Shown: piece after piece, positions 1-8,700 of the stretch | Numbering within the stretch: the stretch's first letter is position 1 | Layout: each line of letters begins with the position of its first letter | DNA from: Entamoeba histolytica HM-1:IMSS | Lineage: Eukaryota; Evosea; Mastigamoebida; Endamoebidae | Assembly (NCBI RefSeq): GCF_000208925.1 | Contig: NW_001915228.1 | Coordinates: 1 to 13,415, forward strand | Direction of reading: 5' to 3' | Length of the DNA stretch: 13,415 bases | Translations under genes and position numbers: made by a program | The notes under the pieces: generated by a model | The model's input: only the letters and a program-made list of their open reading frames with translations | Database searches by the model: none | What the model was told of the DNA's origin: nothing

Positions 1-414
1 GTTGGAAAAACAGTTACAAAAGAATATACTGTTGGATTAAAAGATTCAATTAATGATCTTAATGCACTTGGAAGAACAAAAAGAGGGAAGACAACAAAAC
101 AATCATCTCATAATGAACCAAATGCTTTCAATCTTCATTCTTTTATTTTAGTTTATACTTCATTATCTTCATTAAATAATTATTCTTTCTTTGATGGAAA
201 AATCAATGCTATAGCAATTGTTCATTTAATTAATGGAAAAGTTATTCCTAATTGTTTAGGAAATATATGGGTATATGTTAGAGATTGGTCAGAAGAAGAT
301 GGAAGATGTGGGAAATTTAATGTTGGAAAACAAAATGTTACATGGTGTGGTGGAAAATATCATCCAGATCCTCTTCATGATGATACTTCAAAATATTTAA
401 AAATCACACTTTAA
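1..414 (+). CDS. C-terminal part of an unidentified beta-rich protein, candidate structural protein of a virus-like element (5' partial)
   Basis: The first 414 bases are open in frame 1 to a TAA at 412-414, giving 137 residues; the start lies left of the window. The N-terminal third is polar and basic (KRGKTTKQ). The rest alternates hydrophobic strands and turns (FILVYTSL, INAIAIVHL, NIWVYVRDW) and ends in a strand-like KYLKITL, as in all-beta proteins. There are three cysteines within about 35 residues and three Trp, all TGG. I do not recognise a family. It converges on a packaging-type ATPase, only 12 bp from the end of that gene's readable frame, so a capsid or other virion protein of the same element is a reasonable inference, not something the sequence proves. 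A cellular beta-domain protein remains possible. The open frame and ordinary composition argue that it is a real gene. Confidence 0.6.
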   Translation, partial: VGKTVTKEYTVGLKDSINDLNALGRTKRGKTTKQSSHNEPNAFNLHSFILVYTSLSSLNNYSFFDGKINAIAIVHLINGKVIPNCLGNIWVYVRDWSEEDGRCGKFNVGKQNVTWCGGKYHPDPLHDDTSKYLKITL

Positions 415-492
415 TTTTTAATTCAATTATTTTTTAATAACATTAACATCTCCTGTTAAATTATCTATTTTTAATACTTGTTTCTTATCCAT

Positions 493-1167
493 TCATAAAT
501 AAAGATAATATGCTACTGTTCCACTTGAATTTGCTGCTGTTTGTCGAAAAATATAACTAAAATTCTCTTTAGAATATCCTTTAAAAATAATAATTGTTGC
601 TACTTGTGTTTTAAATGATGCATTTAATGCCTTCCATATATGTAAATTCACAATAATTGTTGTTTTCAAATGTCTTAATCTTGTAATAATTTCTCCCCAT
701 GTTTTATCCGCTTTCATCATTGCAATTGTTGCATCTTCTAATATAATTAATAAATGTTTCTCTCGTGCTTGTTTATAATATTGCACTAATGCTGGCATAA
801 ATTTCTCATAATTCATTCCATATATTGGTGTTTTAATTAAATCTTTTAATTGTTTAAATGTTTCATCTTCTCCTGCATTTTGTGCTACATAAATAATAGC
901 CCCATATAAATGTTCTATATGATTCATTTTTATTAATTCTTTCATTATAAATGTTGTTTTTCCTGTTCCTTGTTTCCCTAATACTATATTCAAACTATTA
1001 TAATAAAAGAAGATTTGATGATGTACTTTTTGTATTTTATTCCCTTCTTTAATTTCTGATAATTTATCTTCTATCATTTCTTCTATTCTATCTATTCCAA
1101 TCTCATCTTCTTCTTCTTCATCTTCTATACTATTTATATCTTGTGGATTTGTTTCAAAATATTCCAT
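493..1167 (-). CDS. A32-like (FtsK/HerA-type) DNA-packaging ATPase
   Basis: This 224-residue protein is predicted to use ATP to drive viral DNA into a capsid. After an acidic N-terminus (residues 13-45) comes a Walker A loop, GKQGTGKT at 64-71, in the hydrophobic context typical of the family. Walker B is LLIILED at 139-145. A basic segment RLRHLKTTIIVNLH (163-176) follows, corresponding to the arginine/sensor strand of A32-like ATPases, although the usual sensor Gln appears as His. A late FRQ (207-209) completes the pattern. Length is normal for Polinton, virophage and NCLDV packaging ATPases. The ATG at 1165-1167 follows a TATA-like element and a GAACT box. The stop is TGA at 493-495, yet the same frame stays open for 22 more codons to a TAA at 427-429, so the product may once have been, or may still be, longer. 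The family call is by motif only; another P-loop ATPase is less likely. Confidence 0.8.
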   Translation of the reverse strand: MEYFETNPQDINSIEDEEEEDEIGIDRIEEMIEDKLSEIKEGNKIQKVHHQIFFYYNSLNIVLGKQGTGKTTFIMKELIKMNHIEHLYGAIIYVAQNAGEDETFKQLKDLIKTPIYGMNYEKFMPALVQYYKQAREKHLLIILEDATIAMMKADKTWGEIITRLRHLKTTIIVNLHIWKALNASFKTQVATIIIFKGYSKENFSYIFRQTAANSSGTVAYYLYL

Positions 1168-1180
1168 TCTAAAAATAATT

Positions 1181-1200
1181 AGTTCAAAAAAGTATTTAAA
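1181..1200 (-). promoter_or_regulatory. Entamoeba-like core promoter of the ATPase gene
   Basis: In the 45-bp gap upstream of the ATPase start, the - strand reads TTTAAATAC (1192-1200), then GAACT (1181-1185), then an AT-rich stretch running into the ATG. Entamoeba core promoters are known for a TATA-like GTATTTAAA element about 30 bases upstream, a GAAC box and short 5' leaders. The order and spacing fit, although the TATA-like match is exact only on the + strand (GTATTTAAA), its core TTTAAA being palindromic. Confidence 0.4.
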
Positions 1201-1212
1201 TTAGATTTATTT

Positions 1213-1554
1213 CTATTCCCATTGAATAGCATAAAGAAGATTAACTCTTTCTTTTAAAACTCCATTTCTAATCTCTTCATTCATTCGATTCTCATTAACT
1301 AATAACATTCGATTTCTTTCTAATTCTTTTCTTAATCTCTCATTTTCTTCAAGTATGTCTATCATTAATTCAATTGCATTATCATTCATTTGTCTTTTAA
1401 TAAAATGTGTAATCTTTTCTTTATTATTCATTTTATTCTTCTTTGGTTTTATTTCTTCATTTATTGGTTCTGGGGTTGTTGGACATGGTGGAAGCTCTGG
1501 TGCTCCTGTAAAGGAACACATTTGTGTACTGTTGTTATCACTAGCAATTGACAT
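1213..1554 (-). CDS. Small proline-rich/coiled-coil protein of the virus-like cluster
   Basis: This is a 113-residue protein of no family I recognise. Residues 1-16 are Ser/Asn/Thr-rich, 17-30 are Pro-rich (APELPPCPTTPEP), and 33-48 are Lys-rich. Residues 55-105 form a convincing amphipathic helix or coiled coil (IELMIDILEENERLRKELER), ending in a hydrophobic tail. The stop is TAG. It lies 45 bp upstream of the packaging ATPase on the same strand, so the two look like neighbouring genes of one element. A scaffold, minor virion or oligomeric DNA-binding role could be imagined, but nothing in the sequence decides. The opposite-strand frame across 1355-1762 is a hydrophobic, Phe/Ile/Ser-rich shadow and not a gene. 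The ATG at 1552-1554 is the only sensible start because the sequence upstream is stop-rich. Confidence 0.6.
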   Translation of the reverse strand: MSIASDNNSTQMCSFTGAPELPPCPTTPEPINEEIKPKKNKMNNKEKITHFIKRQMNDNAIELMIDILEENERLRKELERNRMLLVNENRMNEEIRNGVLKERVNLLYAIQWE

Positions 1555-1823
1555 CGTTTGTTTGTCATTAAGTTATTTAAGTTGTATTTATATCATCATT
1601 TCATTCTTCATTTTGTGTTTCATTTCTTATTTATATCCTATTTTTCATTCATATTTCATTCATATTTCTATATTTTATTACTTTATTTCTATATTTCTTC
1701 ATTCCTCGATTATTCTTTACGTCATATTTATGATTTATTCATTCATCAGGGGTAATAAATAAATTAAAAACTCAATTTATTCGACTATTTATTCATTATG
1801 AATCTCATTATTTTCATTCATTC
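1555..1823. other. Divergent intergenic region between the coiled-coil gene and the 69-residue gene
   Basis: This 269-bp spacer separates two divergently oriented genes and must hold both promoters. It is strongly T-rich on the + strand, with a short repeated CATTCATATTT motif near 1640-1675. TTATTCATTATGAAT sits just upstream of the 1824 start. I see no perfect GTATTTAAA element in it. The translatable frames within it are low-complexity Phe/Ile/Ser/Leu-rich strings and are not supported as genes. Confidence 0.4.
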
Positions 1824-2033
1824 ATGTCTTCCGTAAGAGATTTATTAATGGCGGCTGCTTGCATTGATCTTGATCCTGCAAATCTTCAAGTCGCCTCTTC
1901 TCTTTTATCTCAACTTGTTCTTCTTCTTCCATCAATCACAAATGAGAATGAAAAGAGAATATTAAAAAGCGTCTATTGGAAACTTGTATGGCAAATTAAT
2001 GCTCTTACTGGATGGAGTAAAACCATTAATTGA
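1824..2033 (+). CDS. Small helical protein of unknown function (69 residues)
   Basis: This is a short frame whose composition is clearly unlike the spacer around it. It uses GCG, GCC and GTC codons, has no low-complexity runs, and encodes a balanced, helix-prone sequence. Residues 5-35 are rich in Ala/Leu (LLMAAACIDLDPANLQVASS). A second segment, 44-62, carries three of the aromatic/charged patches, including two Trp. I do not recognise a family, and no signal peptide or credible membrane span is present. It sits between, and on the opposite strand to, the coiled-coil gene and the 134-residue gene, an alternating layout seen in compact viral genomes. The ATG at 1824 is preceded by T/C-rich DNA; the stop is TGA. 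It could be a small virion or regulatory protein, or a chance open frame, though the codon composition argues for coding. Confidence 0.45.
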   Translation: MSSVRDLLMAAACIDLDPANLQVASSLLSQLVLLLPSITNENEKRILKSVYWKLVWQINALTGWSKTIN

Positions 2034-2172
2034 TTATTTTCTTTTTATTATTCTGTATGTTTATTTTCATTCAATATTTAATCAAAATTTAAATAAAATA
2101 AAAGAGATAAAAATCATTTAATTATTATTTTATTGATAACAATAATAAAAAGGAGTTAATTAAATTAGAGAT

Positions 2173-2577
2173 TTAAATCTCCCCGTTTTGTTTACGATAT
2201 AGCTCAAAGACTATATCCCAGGCACCAGCAAAGCCATCCCGTGCCCAAAAGTCATCGAGATATGGGATGACACGAGCTAATACGGTTGGGGATAAATTAG
2301 TAACCCCATCCCATTGAATGCAGGTTATTATCGCTATTGCAAACCCGCATTCGTGTATAATCACTACGTCCCAATTCTCGGGATCACTTAAATGATGATA
2401 AAAATCATAATATTGCAATAATTCCTCGATGGAAAATTGCATTGAATATTTATTGACAATTGAATCAAGTAATATGTAATCGTTTTCGCATAATGTCAGT
2501 TTTATTAGTTTGTATCTGTCAGAGGAAGAAATCGTAGTGTTGTTGTTTATAATGTCAATTATTTTGTTATCATTCAT
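2173..2577 (-). CDS. Conserved-looking protein of unknown family, compositionally foreign (134 residues)
   Basis: This is an intact 134-residue frame with TAA stop. The N-terminal half is helical and polar (KIIDIINNN, then SDRYKLIKLTL). The C-terminal half is richer in Trp, Asp and Gly (ENWDVVIIHECGFAIAIITC, later PYLDDFWARDGFAGAWDIVF) and resembles a compact alpha/beta or helical-repeat domain. I do not recognise the family. The striking property is composition: about 44% G+C over 2168-2387 by hand count, with many CpG dinucleotides and NNC codons, against roughly 20-25% or less in the flanks. That suggests recent transfer or a different mutational history from its neighbours. It is the right-most gene of the virus-like cluster and may be cargo. 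A TATA-like TATTTAAAT lies about 35-45 bases upstream of its ATG. Confidence 0.65.
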   Translation of the reverse strand: MNDNKIIDIINNNTTISSSDRYKLIKLTLCENDYILLDSIVNKYSMQFSIEELLQYYDFYHHLSDPENWDVVIIHECGFAIAIITCIQWDGVTNLSPTVLARVIPYLDDFWARDGFAGAWDIVFELYRKQNGEI

Positions 2578-2612
2578 TTTTAATTTGTTACTTCTACTTG
2601 TAAAATTTGATC

Positions 2613-2621
2613 ATTTAAATA
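2613..2621 (-). promoter_or_regulatory. TATA-like element of the 134-residue gene
   Basis: The - strand reads TATTTAAAT here, 36-44 bases upstream of the ATG at 2575-2577. This matches the core of the Entamoeba TATA-like consensus (GTATTTAAA) at about the expected distance for a gene with a short 5' leader. No clear GAAC box is present between it and the start. Confidence 0.35.
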
Positions 2622-2639
2622 TTCAAATTAATCAGAACA

Positions 2640-3275
2640 TAGGGTTTGATTGATAGAACATGTGCTGTTTATCTTATTATTTGTCACAACATAAACATGA
2701 CATTAGTCAGAATATACCAATAAAAATCATTTATTTTTTAATACAGAATTACATAAAATGTATTATTTTTTATATTCTTTTGTTTTTTATTTTTTAAAAA
2801 TAAAATAATAAAGTTACATAAAGTGTAAGAAAAAATAGAATATTCAAAAAGTGTAAGAATAATAGAATATTCAAAAAGTGTAAGAGTTATAAAATATCTT
2901 TTTATTACTTCAAAATATCTTCATTATGAATTTTACGAAAATAACGAAGATATAATACTTCAAAATAAGAAAATATATAAGAATAGATCAAAAAATATCC
3001 AACAATCATTCATTTTAAATGGAATACCTCAAAATATCTGTATCCATTCTAAAAATAAAAATACAAATCTATTTATAGAAAAATGGTATTTTAAAAACAA
3101 TAATAAAAATATAAAAATGTTATATAAAACAATAGTAATAAAAAATGTTATTTATCCCAAAAGGACCAGATTTTCCCACTACATATATATGATGTATCAC
3201 ACTATTGTCAAATTGTACCATTGAAAAATAATATAAAAAGATATAATTATAATTATATTTCAATAAATAAAAAGT
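2640..3275. other. AT-rich spacer without genes
   Basis: About 640 bp without a supportable coding frame on either strand. It holds the 27-bp-period repeat described separately. It also has an imperfect dyad with arms ATATCTTC (2915-2922) and GAAGATAT (2946-2953), embedded in two copies of TACTTCAAAATA spaced about 50 bp apart. There is a slightly GC-richer patch near 3156-3180 (CCCAAAAGGACCAG). The right end runs into the 3' tail of the reversed LINE fragment. No tRNA or other RNA gene is recognisable. Confidence 0.5.
2834..2885. repeat. Short tandem repeat, 27-bp period, two full copies
   Basis: AATAGAATATTC followed by AAAAAGTGTAAGA occurs at 2834-2858 and again at 2861-2885, identical over 25 bases and spaced 27 bases apart. 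A partial earlier copy (AAAGTGTAAGA) precedes it at 2820-2830. The unit contains the palindrome GAATATTC. There is no coding potential across it. Confidence 0.75.
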
Positions 3276-4250
3276 AAATAATAAGCAATTAATTAAGTAT
3301 TAATAGAACTAACTTCTATTGTTCCTGAATCAAGAGAGACTAATCCTGTCTCTTCGTCTTCTTCTTCAAGCATCTCTACAGAGTATGTTTGGTTGTGATT
3401 GAAGTTGTATTCCATGACATCCATCATATTTTTAATAACAAAGTTTTTTACTTCTTTAACAATGTCAATTTCAATTTTTAATTCTTTAATTAATTTAATA
3501 CTTTCTTTATTTATTATTCCATTGATTGATATTACTACTGGATTTATTTTGACATCTTTTAGTTTTTTCTATTTTCATTTGAATATTCTTTAATTCCTTA
3601 TACATATTTCTTTTCTTCATTTACACTCATTTAATATTGTGATAAACCACAATAGTCATATCAAATAATAGACTAGTTTTATTCTTTTTATCTAATACAT
3701 ATATGTCTGGTATTTTGTGATATTGTCCATCACTTTTAGGCATTATTTGTTTGTTCCATATCATTGTGATGTCTTTATATTGGAACACTGTTTCATATGG
3801 AGGTTTTTTATATTGATTATTTCCTGTATATTTTCTTATTAATCAATATTATAATGCCAATATTGTCATGTTTCTCCATTTGTGATTTTTTATAATAAAT
3901 ACAAGATAGTAGAATGTGTTCTACTGTAGCTATCTTGTCTTTACAAATTGTGGAATATTTTAATCTTTCATTTTTCATTATTTTTGCTTTTCTATACCCA
4001 CAAAATATTGCACCATCTTGCATTTTAGTTAATTGGAGAAATGCATTTTTCTTAATATTGATGGACTTCCATGCTTTCACTGTAGTAGTTTTATCTACTC
4101 CTTTTGACTCATTCCATCTTCTAAAATGTCATTTGTTTGATGACACTTCCATTTTTTGATGTATTTGTCAATAATTTTTATTTCTATGACTACTTCTTTT
4201 TCTTTTTTCTTTTCTATAAATTCATTTATTATTTCTTCTATGTTTGGGGT
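3276..4250 (-). mobile_element. 5'-truncated LINE fragment (EhLINE-like), 3' part of ORF2, reversed
   Basis: The - strand encodes, in several broken frames, the C-terminal third of a LINE ORF2. It aligns with 8030-9012 of the + strand LINE. Shared blocks include the finger region (KIATVEHILLSC against KIATINHILLNC), the following KKSQMEKHDNIG block, and the endonuclease core. The endonuclease core keeps a canonical PD (codons at 3705-3710) with 14 residues to the second Asp (3660-3662), then MTIV. The first finger Cys is replaced by Ser. Frameshifts occur near 4116-4140, after the endonuclease motif and near 3550, and several stops interrupt it, so it is inactive. An acidic C-terminal tail ends in TAA just before a 3' sequence resembling that of the other LINE. 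Identity to the long copy is only moderate, so it belongs to a different subfamily or an older insertion. Confidence 0.85.
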
Positions 4251-4269
4251 TTAATCAACTTGCTCCGAA

Positions 4270-5705
4270 ATGTCACGAAGATTTTATCAACAAAGTTACT
4301 CAACAAGAAATAGAATCAAAAAACTCAATAGAGACTATAAGAATGATGATCATAAAATGTTCAATAACTACTACTATAAGAAATATTATTACCCTAATAA
4401 CACTGTCAACAGAACAACAGAGCACTCAGATTATTACAGAAAATATTATAACCAAAATTATTACAATCCTAGAAGAAAGGTTAACAAGTATTATCATAGA
4501 AATGAACGATTTGGAAGAAGAAGATATAAGAATAAAGGATATTATAATAAAAGACAAGGATGGAAGAATAAACAGAAAGAAGAAAACACAAAAATAATAC
4601 AAAAATGGATGAAAAGATTTGAAGAATTAGAGAGACTAGTTAAAGAGAAATTAGAGACAACAACAAAGGCAGAAGAAGAAGAAATAGCAAAGGAAATGGT
4701 AGAAAAGCAAGAAGAAATAATGCAAGAAAAAGAGAATAAAGAGAATAAAGAAAGACAAGAAGAAGAGAAACAAACAATAATACGAAAGTGTGAAGAAGAA
4801 AGAAGAAAAATTACTAAAGAATTTGAAGAAGAGATAAAGAAAATGAAGATAACATTTGAGAAAGAAAAAAAAGAGTTAGAAATGAAGATAAAAAGCAAAG
4901 AAGAAATACAAAAACAAAGAAAACAAGAAGAGAGGAAAAATAGAGAGAAAAAAGAAGAACAAGAAGAAGCTAGAAAGAGAGAACAAGAGATAGAAAGACT
5001 AAAAAGTACACATGCTATAGAAATAAATAAAAAAGAAGAAAGAATCAGAACACTTAAAGGAAAACTAGAGAAACAAAAAAAAAGAGAAAGAAATCCAAGA
5101 GATTAAAGAAAAGAAAGAGATTAAAGAAATCAACAAAAAGAGAGAAGAAGAAATAAAGAAAACAAAAGAAAAGATAGACAAGATTAAAGAAGAAATGGAG
5201 AAGATTAGAAAGGAGAAAGGCAAAGAAATAGAAGAAAAAGACAAGATAATAGAAGAAGAAAGAAAAGAAAATATAGAAAAAGAAGAAAGAATGAAAAACA
5301 TAGAAAAAGAAGAAGAAATGAAGGAAAAGGTAAAAGAGAAGGAAGAAATAGAGAACAAATATCTACAAGGACAAATTGATAAAAGTATAATAGAAAGCAA
5401 AGTAATGAATGAAAACACAAATACTAATAAATGGAATAGAAAAAAGAGGAATAAACGTAGAAGAAATATTTAAAGAACAAGAACAAGATGAAGAAAATGA
5501 AGAAAGAAATTTTCAAAGACAGAAGAAGAAAAGAATAAGGATGAAAGAGACAGAACAAGGGACAATTATACGACGAGCATCATCAGTGACAGAAAAGATG
5601 AATATAATAGGGAAAGAACAGAAGAAGATGATCATAATAGAAGAAGAACAAGAGAATAAAGAAGAGGAAGAAGTGAAGCAAGGAGAAGAGAAGAAACAGA
5701 ATTAA
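4270..5705 (+). pseudogene. LINE ORF1: basic N-terminus plus long coiled coil, frameshifted
   Basis: ORF1 proteins of LINEs bind element RNA and act as chaperones in the retrotransposition particle. The first open segment (4270-5106, 278 residues) begins MSRRFYQQSY. Over residues 1-105 it is extremely rich in Tyr, Asn, Arg and Lys, a disordered RNA-binding type of sequence. Residues 105-278 are a highly charged Glu/Lys heptad region, predicted coiled coil. The same coiled coil resumes in frame 2 after 5083, so a run of nine A at 5075-5083 marks a single-base frameshift. A further shift lies around 5440-5500, and an in-frame TAA at 5657 interrupts frame 2. The 3' limit is uncertain because frame 2 is then open through the ORF2 start. 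The Ser/Phe/Ile-rich frames on the opposite strand are shadows of this purine-rich sequence. Confidence 0.8.
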
Positions 5706-5740
5706 AGAAGAAAGAATATGTCTGTTATGGAATTGACATA

Positions 5741-8700
5741 ATGAATATTAAAATAAAAAAGAAATTAAGAAAAGAAGAAATAAAAAGAATATTAGAAGAA
5801 TATCATATTGATATTACAATCAAAGAATATATAAAAACAGTTAAAAGAAGTAAAGGGATTAAAAAAGAAATCATAGAATACATTAATAAGAAAGTAGGAG
5901 AATTGATTAAAGAAGAAGATAATATAAAAAATGAAAAGATTAGAGAGATTATTAGAAAGAAAAAGAAGGAAGAGATTGATGTAGAATACATAGAAGAGTT
6001 AATAAAGAAAAGTAAAAGAAAAGACATCAAAGAGTGTAGATACATTGGATATTATTTCAATAAAGAAATATGTGAAGAAATAATAAGATATATTGATGAA
6101 AAAAGGGAATGGAAAGAAGGAGGTATTAGAGAGATACAAGAAGACATTTACAGAATAACATACATAATAAAGAAGTATTTAGAAAACAAATTCATAGGAT
6201 TTAAGAAATAATATGAAGTAGTAATACAAAGCAAGATAAATAAACTAAAAGACATGGTAATAAGAGGAAACTATAAAAAATTAAGAAGGATATTAAGAAT
6301 AAGAAGAATGATAGAAGAAAAGATAAGGGGAGAAGTAAATGAAGAAATAAAACAATTAGAATACTTAAAAGAAATGAGGAAAAAGAAGTAGACTTAAACA
6401 AAAGTAAAAGAACAAGAATCTACAGAAACAAAATCATGAGTACTACTGGAAAGAAATAAGAAAGGAAATAGGAAGAGAAGAAGAAAGACGATGTGAAGAA
6501 GAAACAAAAGAGTTTTGAATAAGATATATAACAGAGGAAAAAGAATAAAGAAAGAGAATGAAAGAATAAAAGAGATGATTGAAGAGAGTAATAGAAGGAA
6601 TTTGAAAAGAATAATAATCACAAAAGAAAACATAGAGAATGTGATAACAAGAATACCATCATGGAAAGCACCAGTGATTGACAGCATTCAGGGATATTAC
6701 TGGAAAAGATTAGAGAGTGTTAGAGACAGATTAGTTGTAGTGTTAATGAATGGTTAGACACTCCAAAAAACATTCCAATAGAAATGCTAACAAGAAGAAC
6801 TATTCTAATACACAAAGGAGGAGATATCAAAAAGCAGAGAATTATAGACCAATAACATGTCTTAATGTAATAATGAAAATCTTTACTTCAATCATAAAGA
6901 GAAAGATAGAAGAACAACTAGCAAATAATGAAGAGAAATACCAAATTAATAAGAGTCAATATGGGAATAAGAAAAGAAGTCTGGCAGCAAAGGAAGTATC
7001 ATAAGTTTATTAGAAAGAAATGAAAGAGAAGTACAGAAGAAAAGATATTTAGAATCATTCTATAACATTAGAAAAGCATATGATACAGTTAATCATGAAT
7101 GGTTAGAAATTGTATTAAGATACTTCAAAATACCATTTCAAATAACTGAATTAATAAAAAGTATGAGTAGTAGATGGAGAATAAGAATAGGATATGGATA
7201 TAAAGAAGAAATAAGAGAAGTTAAAATAAAAATTGTATATTACAAGGAGATTCTCTTTCACCACTCCTATTCATATTACAAATGAATATCATTTCTGATG
7301 TTATTGATAAAACAAATGAGAAATGAATAAAAGTGACACACGTACTATACATGGATGATATTAAAGTAACAAGTGAAACAAAAAAAGGAATGGAAATAGT
7401 GCATAAAAATATAATAGAAACAATAGAAGTAATAGGAATGGAAGTTAATGTAAATAAAAGTTGAGTAATGAAGAAAGGAAATATAGAAATACAAGATAAT
7501 ATGAAAGACATTCCAATAGTAGACTCAGAACATCAATATAAGTATTTAGGTATTTATCAATTCACAAGAAATGATGATTTGAGATGCATAGAAAGAATAA
7601 TTAAAAGTGTAGAAGAAGGAATAAAAGAAAACAATAAAGGGAATGACAGTAGTATGAATTATATCAACCGAATTAATACAGAATTAATTCCTAAGTTCAC
7701 ATATAGTACATTTGTAGTTAAATAACCTATAATGAAACTGATAGAAATAGATAAAATGATAAGGAGAGAAATGAAAGAAGGAAAGATTAATGGAGCATGA
7801 ATGTGTAGTAGCAGATTATATGTAAACAGAAATAAAATGGGAGATGGATTGAAAAACATTAGAGATGAATATGCAATTGAATTAATAAGAACTATTTTGT
7901 ATTACACATGGAAAAGAGGAGATAGAATAGGAGACATGATACGAATAAATGAAAAGAAGAATGGAATGTGGAATAGATTGTATAAAGCGTGTGGAAAAAG
8001 AATAAATAAAGAAGAATTTAGAAAAATAGTAACAGAAGAAGAAAGAGGAAAACGGGATAAAAACAGAATAATTAAGTATGTGAGAGAAAAGTTCCAAGAA
8101 GATTATATCAATAAATGGAGAAACAAGAAAGTAAACAGTGAAGTATTGAAATGATTTGAGGATAAAATGACTGAGCAAAATAAAACAGTTAAAGTAAGGA
8201 AAGGAATTAATGTTATAAGAAAAGCATATATACAAATAAAGAAGATGGAAGAGAAAGCAACAAATGTAGGAGTAATGAAAGCATTAATGAAACATGATAT
8301 GAGATATGCAATGTGTCCAATGTGTAATAAGATAGCAACAATAAATCATATTCTTTTGAACTGTATAGTTACTAAGAAAACACAAATGAATAAACATGAT
8401 AGAATAGGAGAATATATATGGAGGAGATTAAAGATTAAATACCAAATATATGAAAACAAAGAAAAGATGAAGATGAGAGAAGAAGAAAATACAAAAAAAT
8501 TAATAATAAGGAAAAAAGAATTAGGAAAGAATGAAAGAAGAATAGAGAAAGATAAAATACTTATAGTTTGGAATCAAGAAGTAGTAAACAGAAGTGAAGA
8601 CAAATTCCATAAAAGAATAGACATTTATGTCAGAGACTTAAATAAGAAAGAAGCAATGATTATAGATATGACAATAGTAAGAGATAAAAACATAAGTAAA

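Noticed and set aside
1355..1762. 135-residue hydrophobic frame on the + strand as a membrane protein
   Set aside because: It is antisense to the coiled-coil gene in its first half and low-complexity Phe/Ile/Ser in the rest, typical of T-rich DNA.
3276..4270. Twin-primed inversion of a single LINE
   Set aside because: The reversed segment duplicates the C-terminal endonuclease region that the + copy also has, and the two are diverged, so they are separate insertions.
4244..4597. 117-residue Ile/Thr-rich frame overlapping the start of LINE ORF1
   Set aside because: It overlaps ORF1 in another frame, is compositionally simple, and ORF1 has the expected basic plus coiled-coil layout.
4542..8235. 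Several Ser/Phe/Ile/Leu-rich frames on the - strand across the LINE
   Set aside because: They are mirror images of Lys/Glu/Arg-rich sense coding and have no protein-like motifs.
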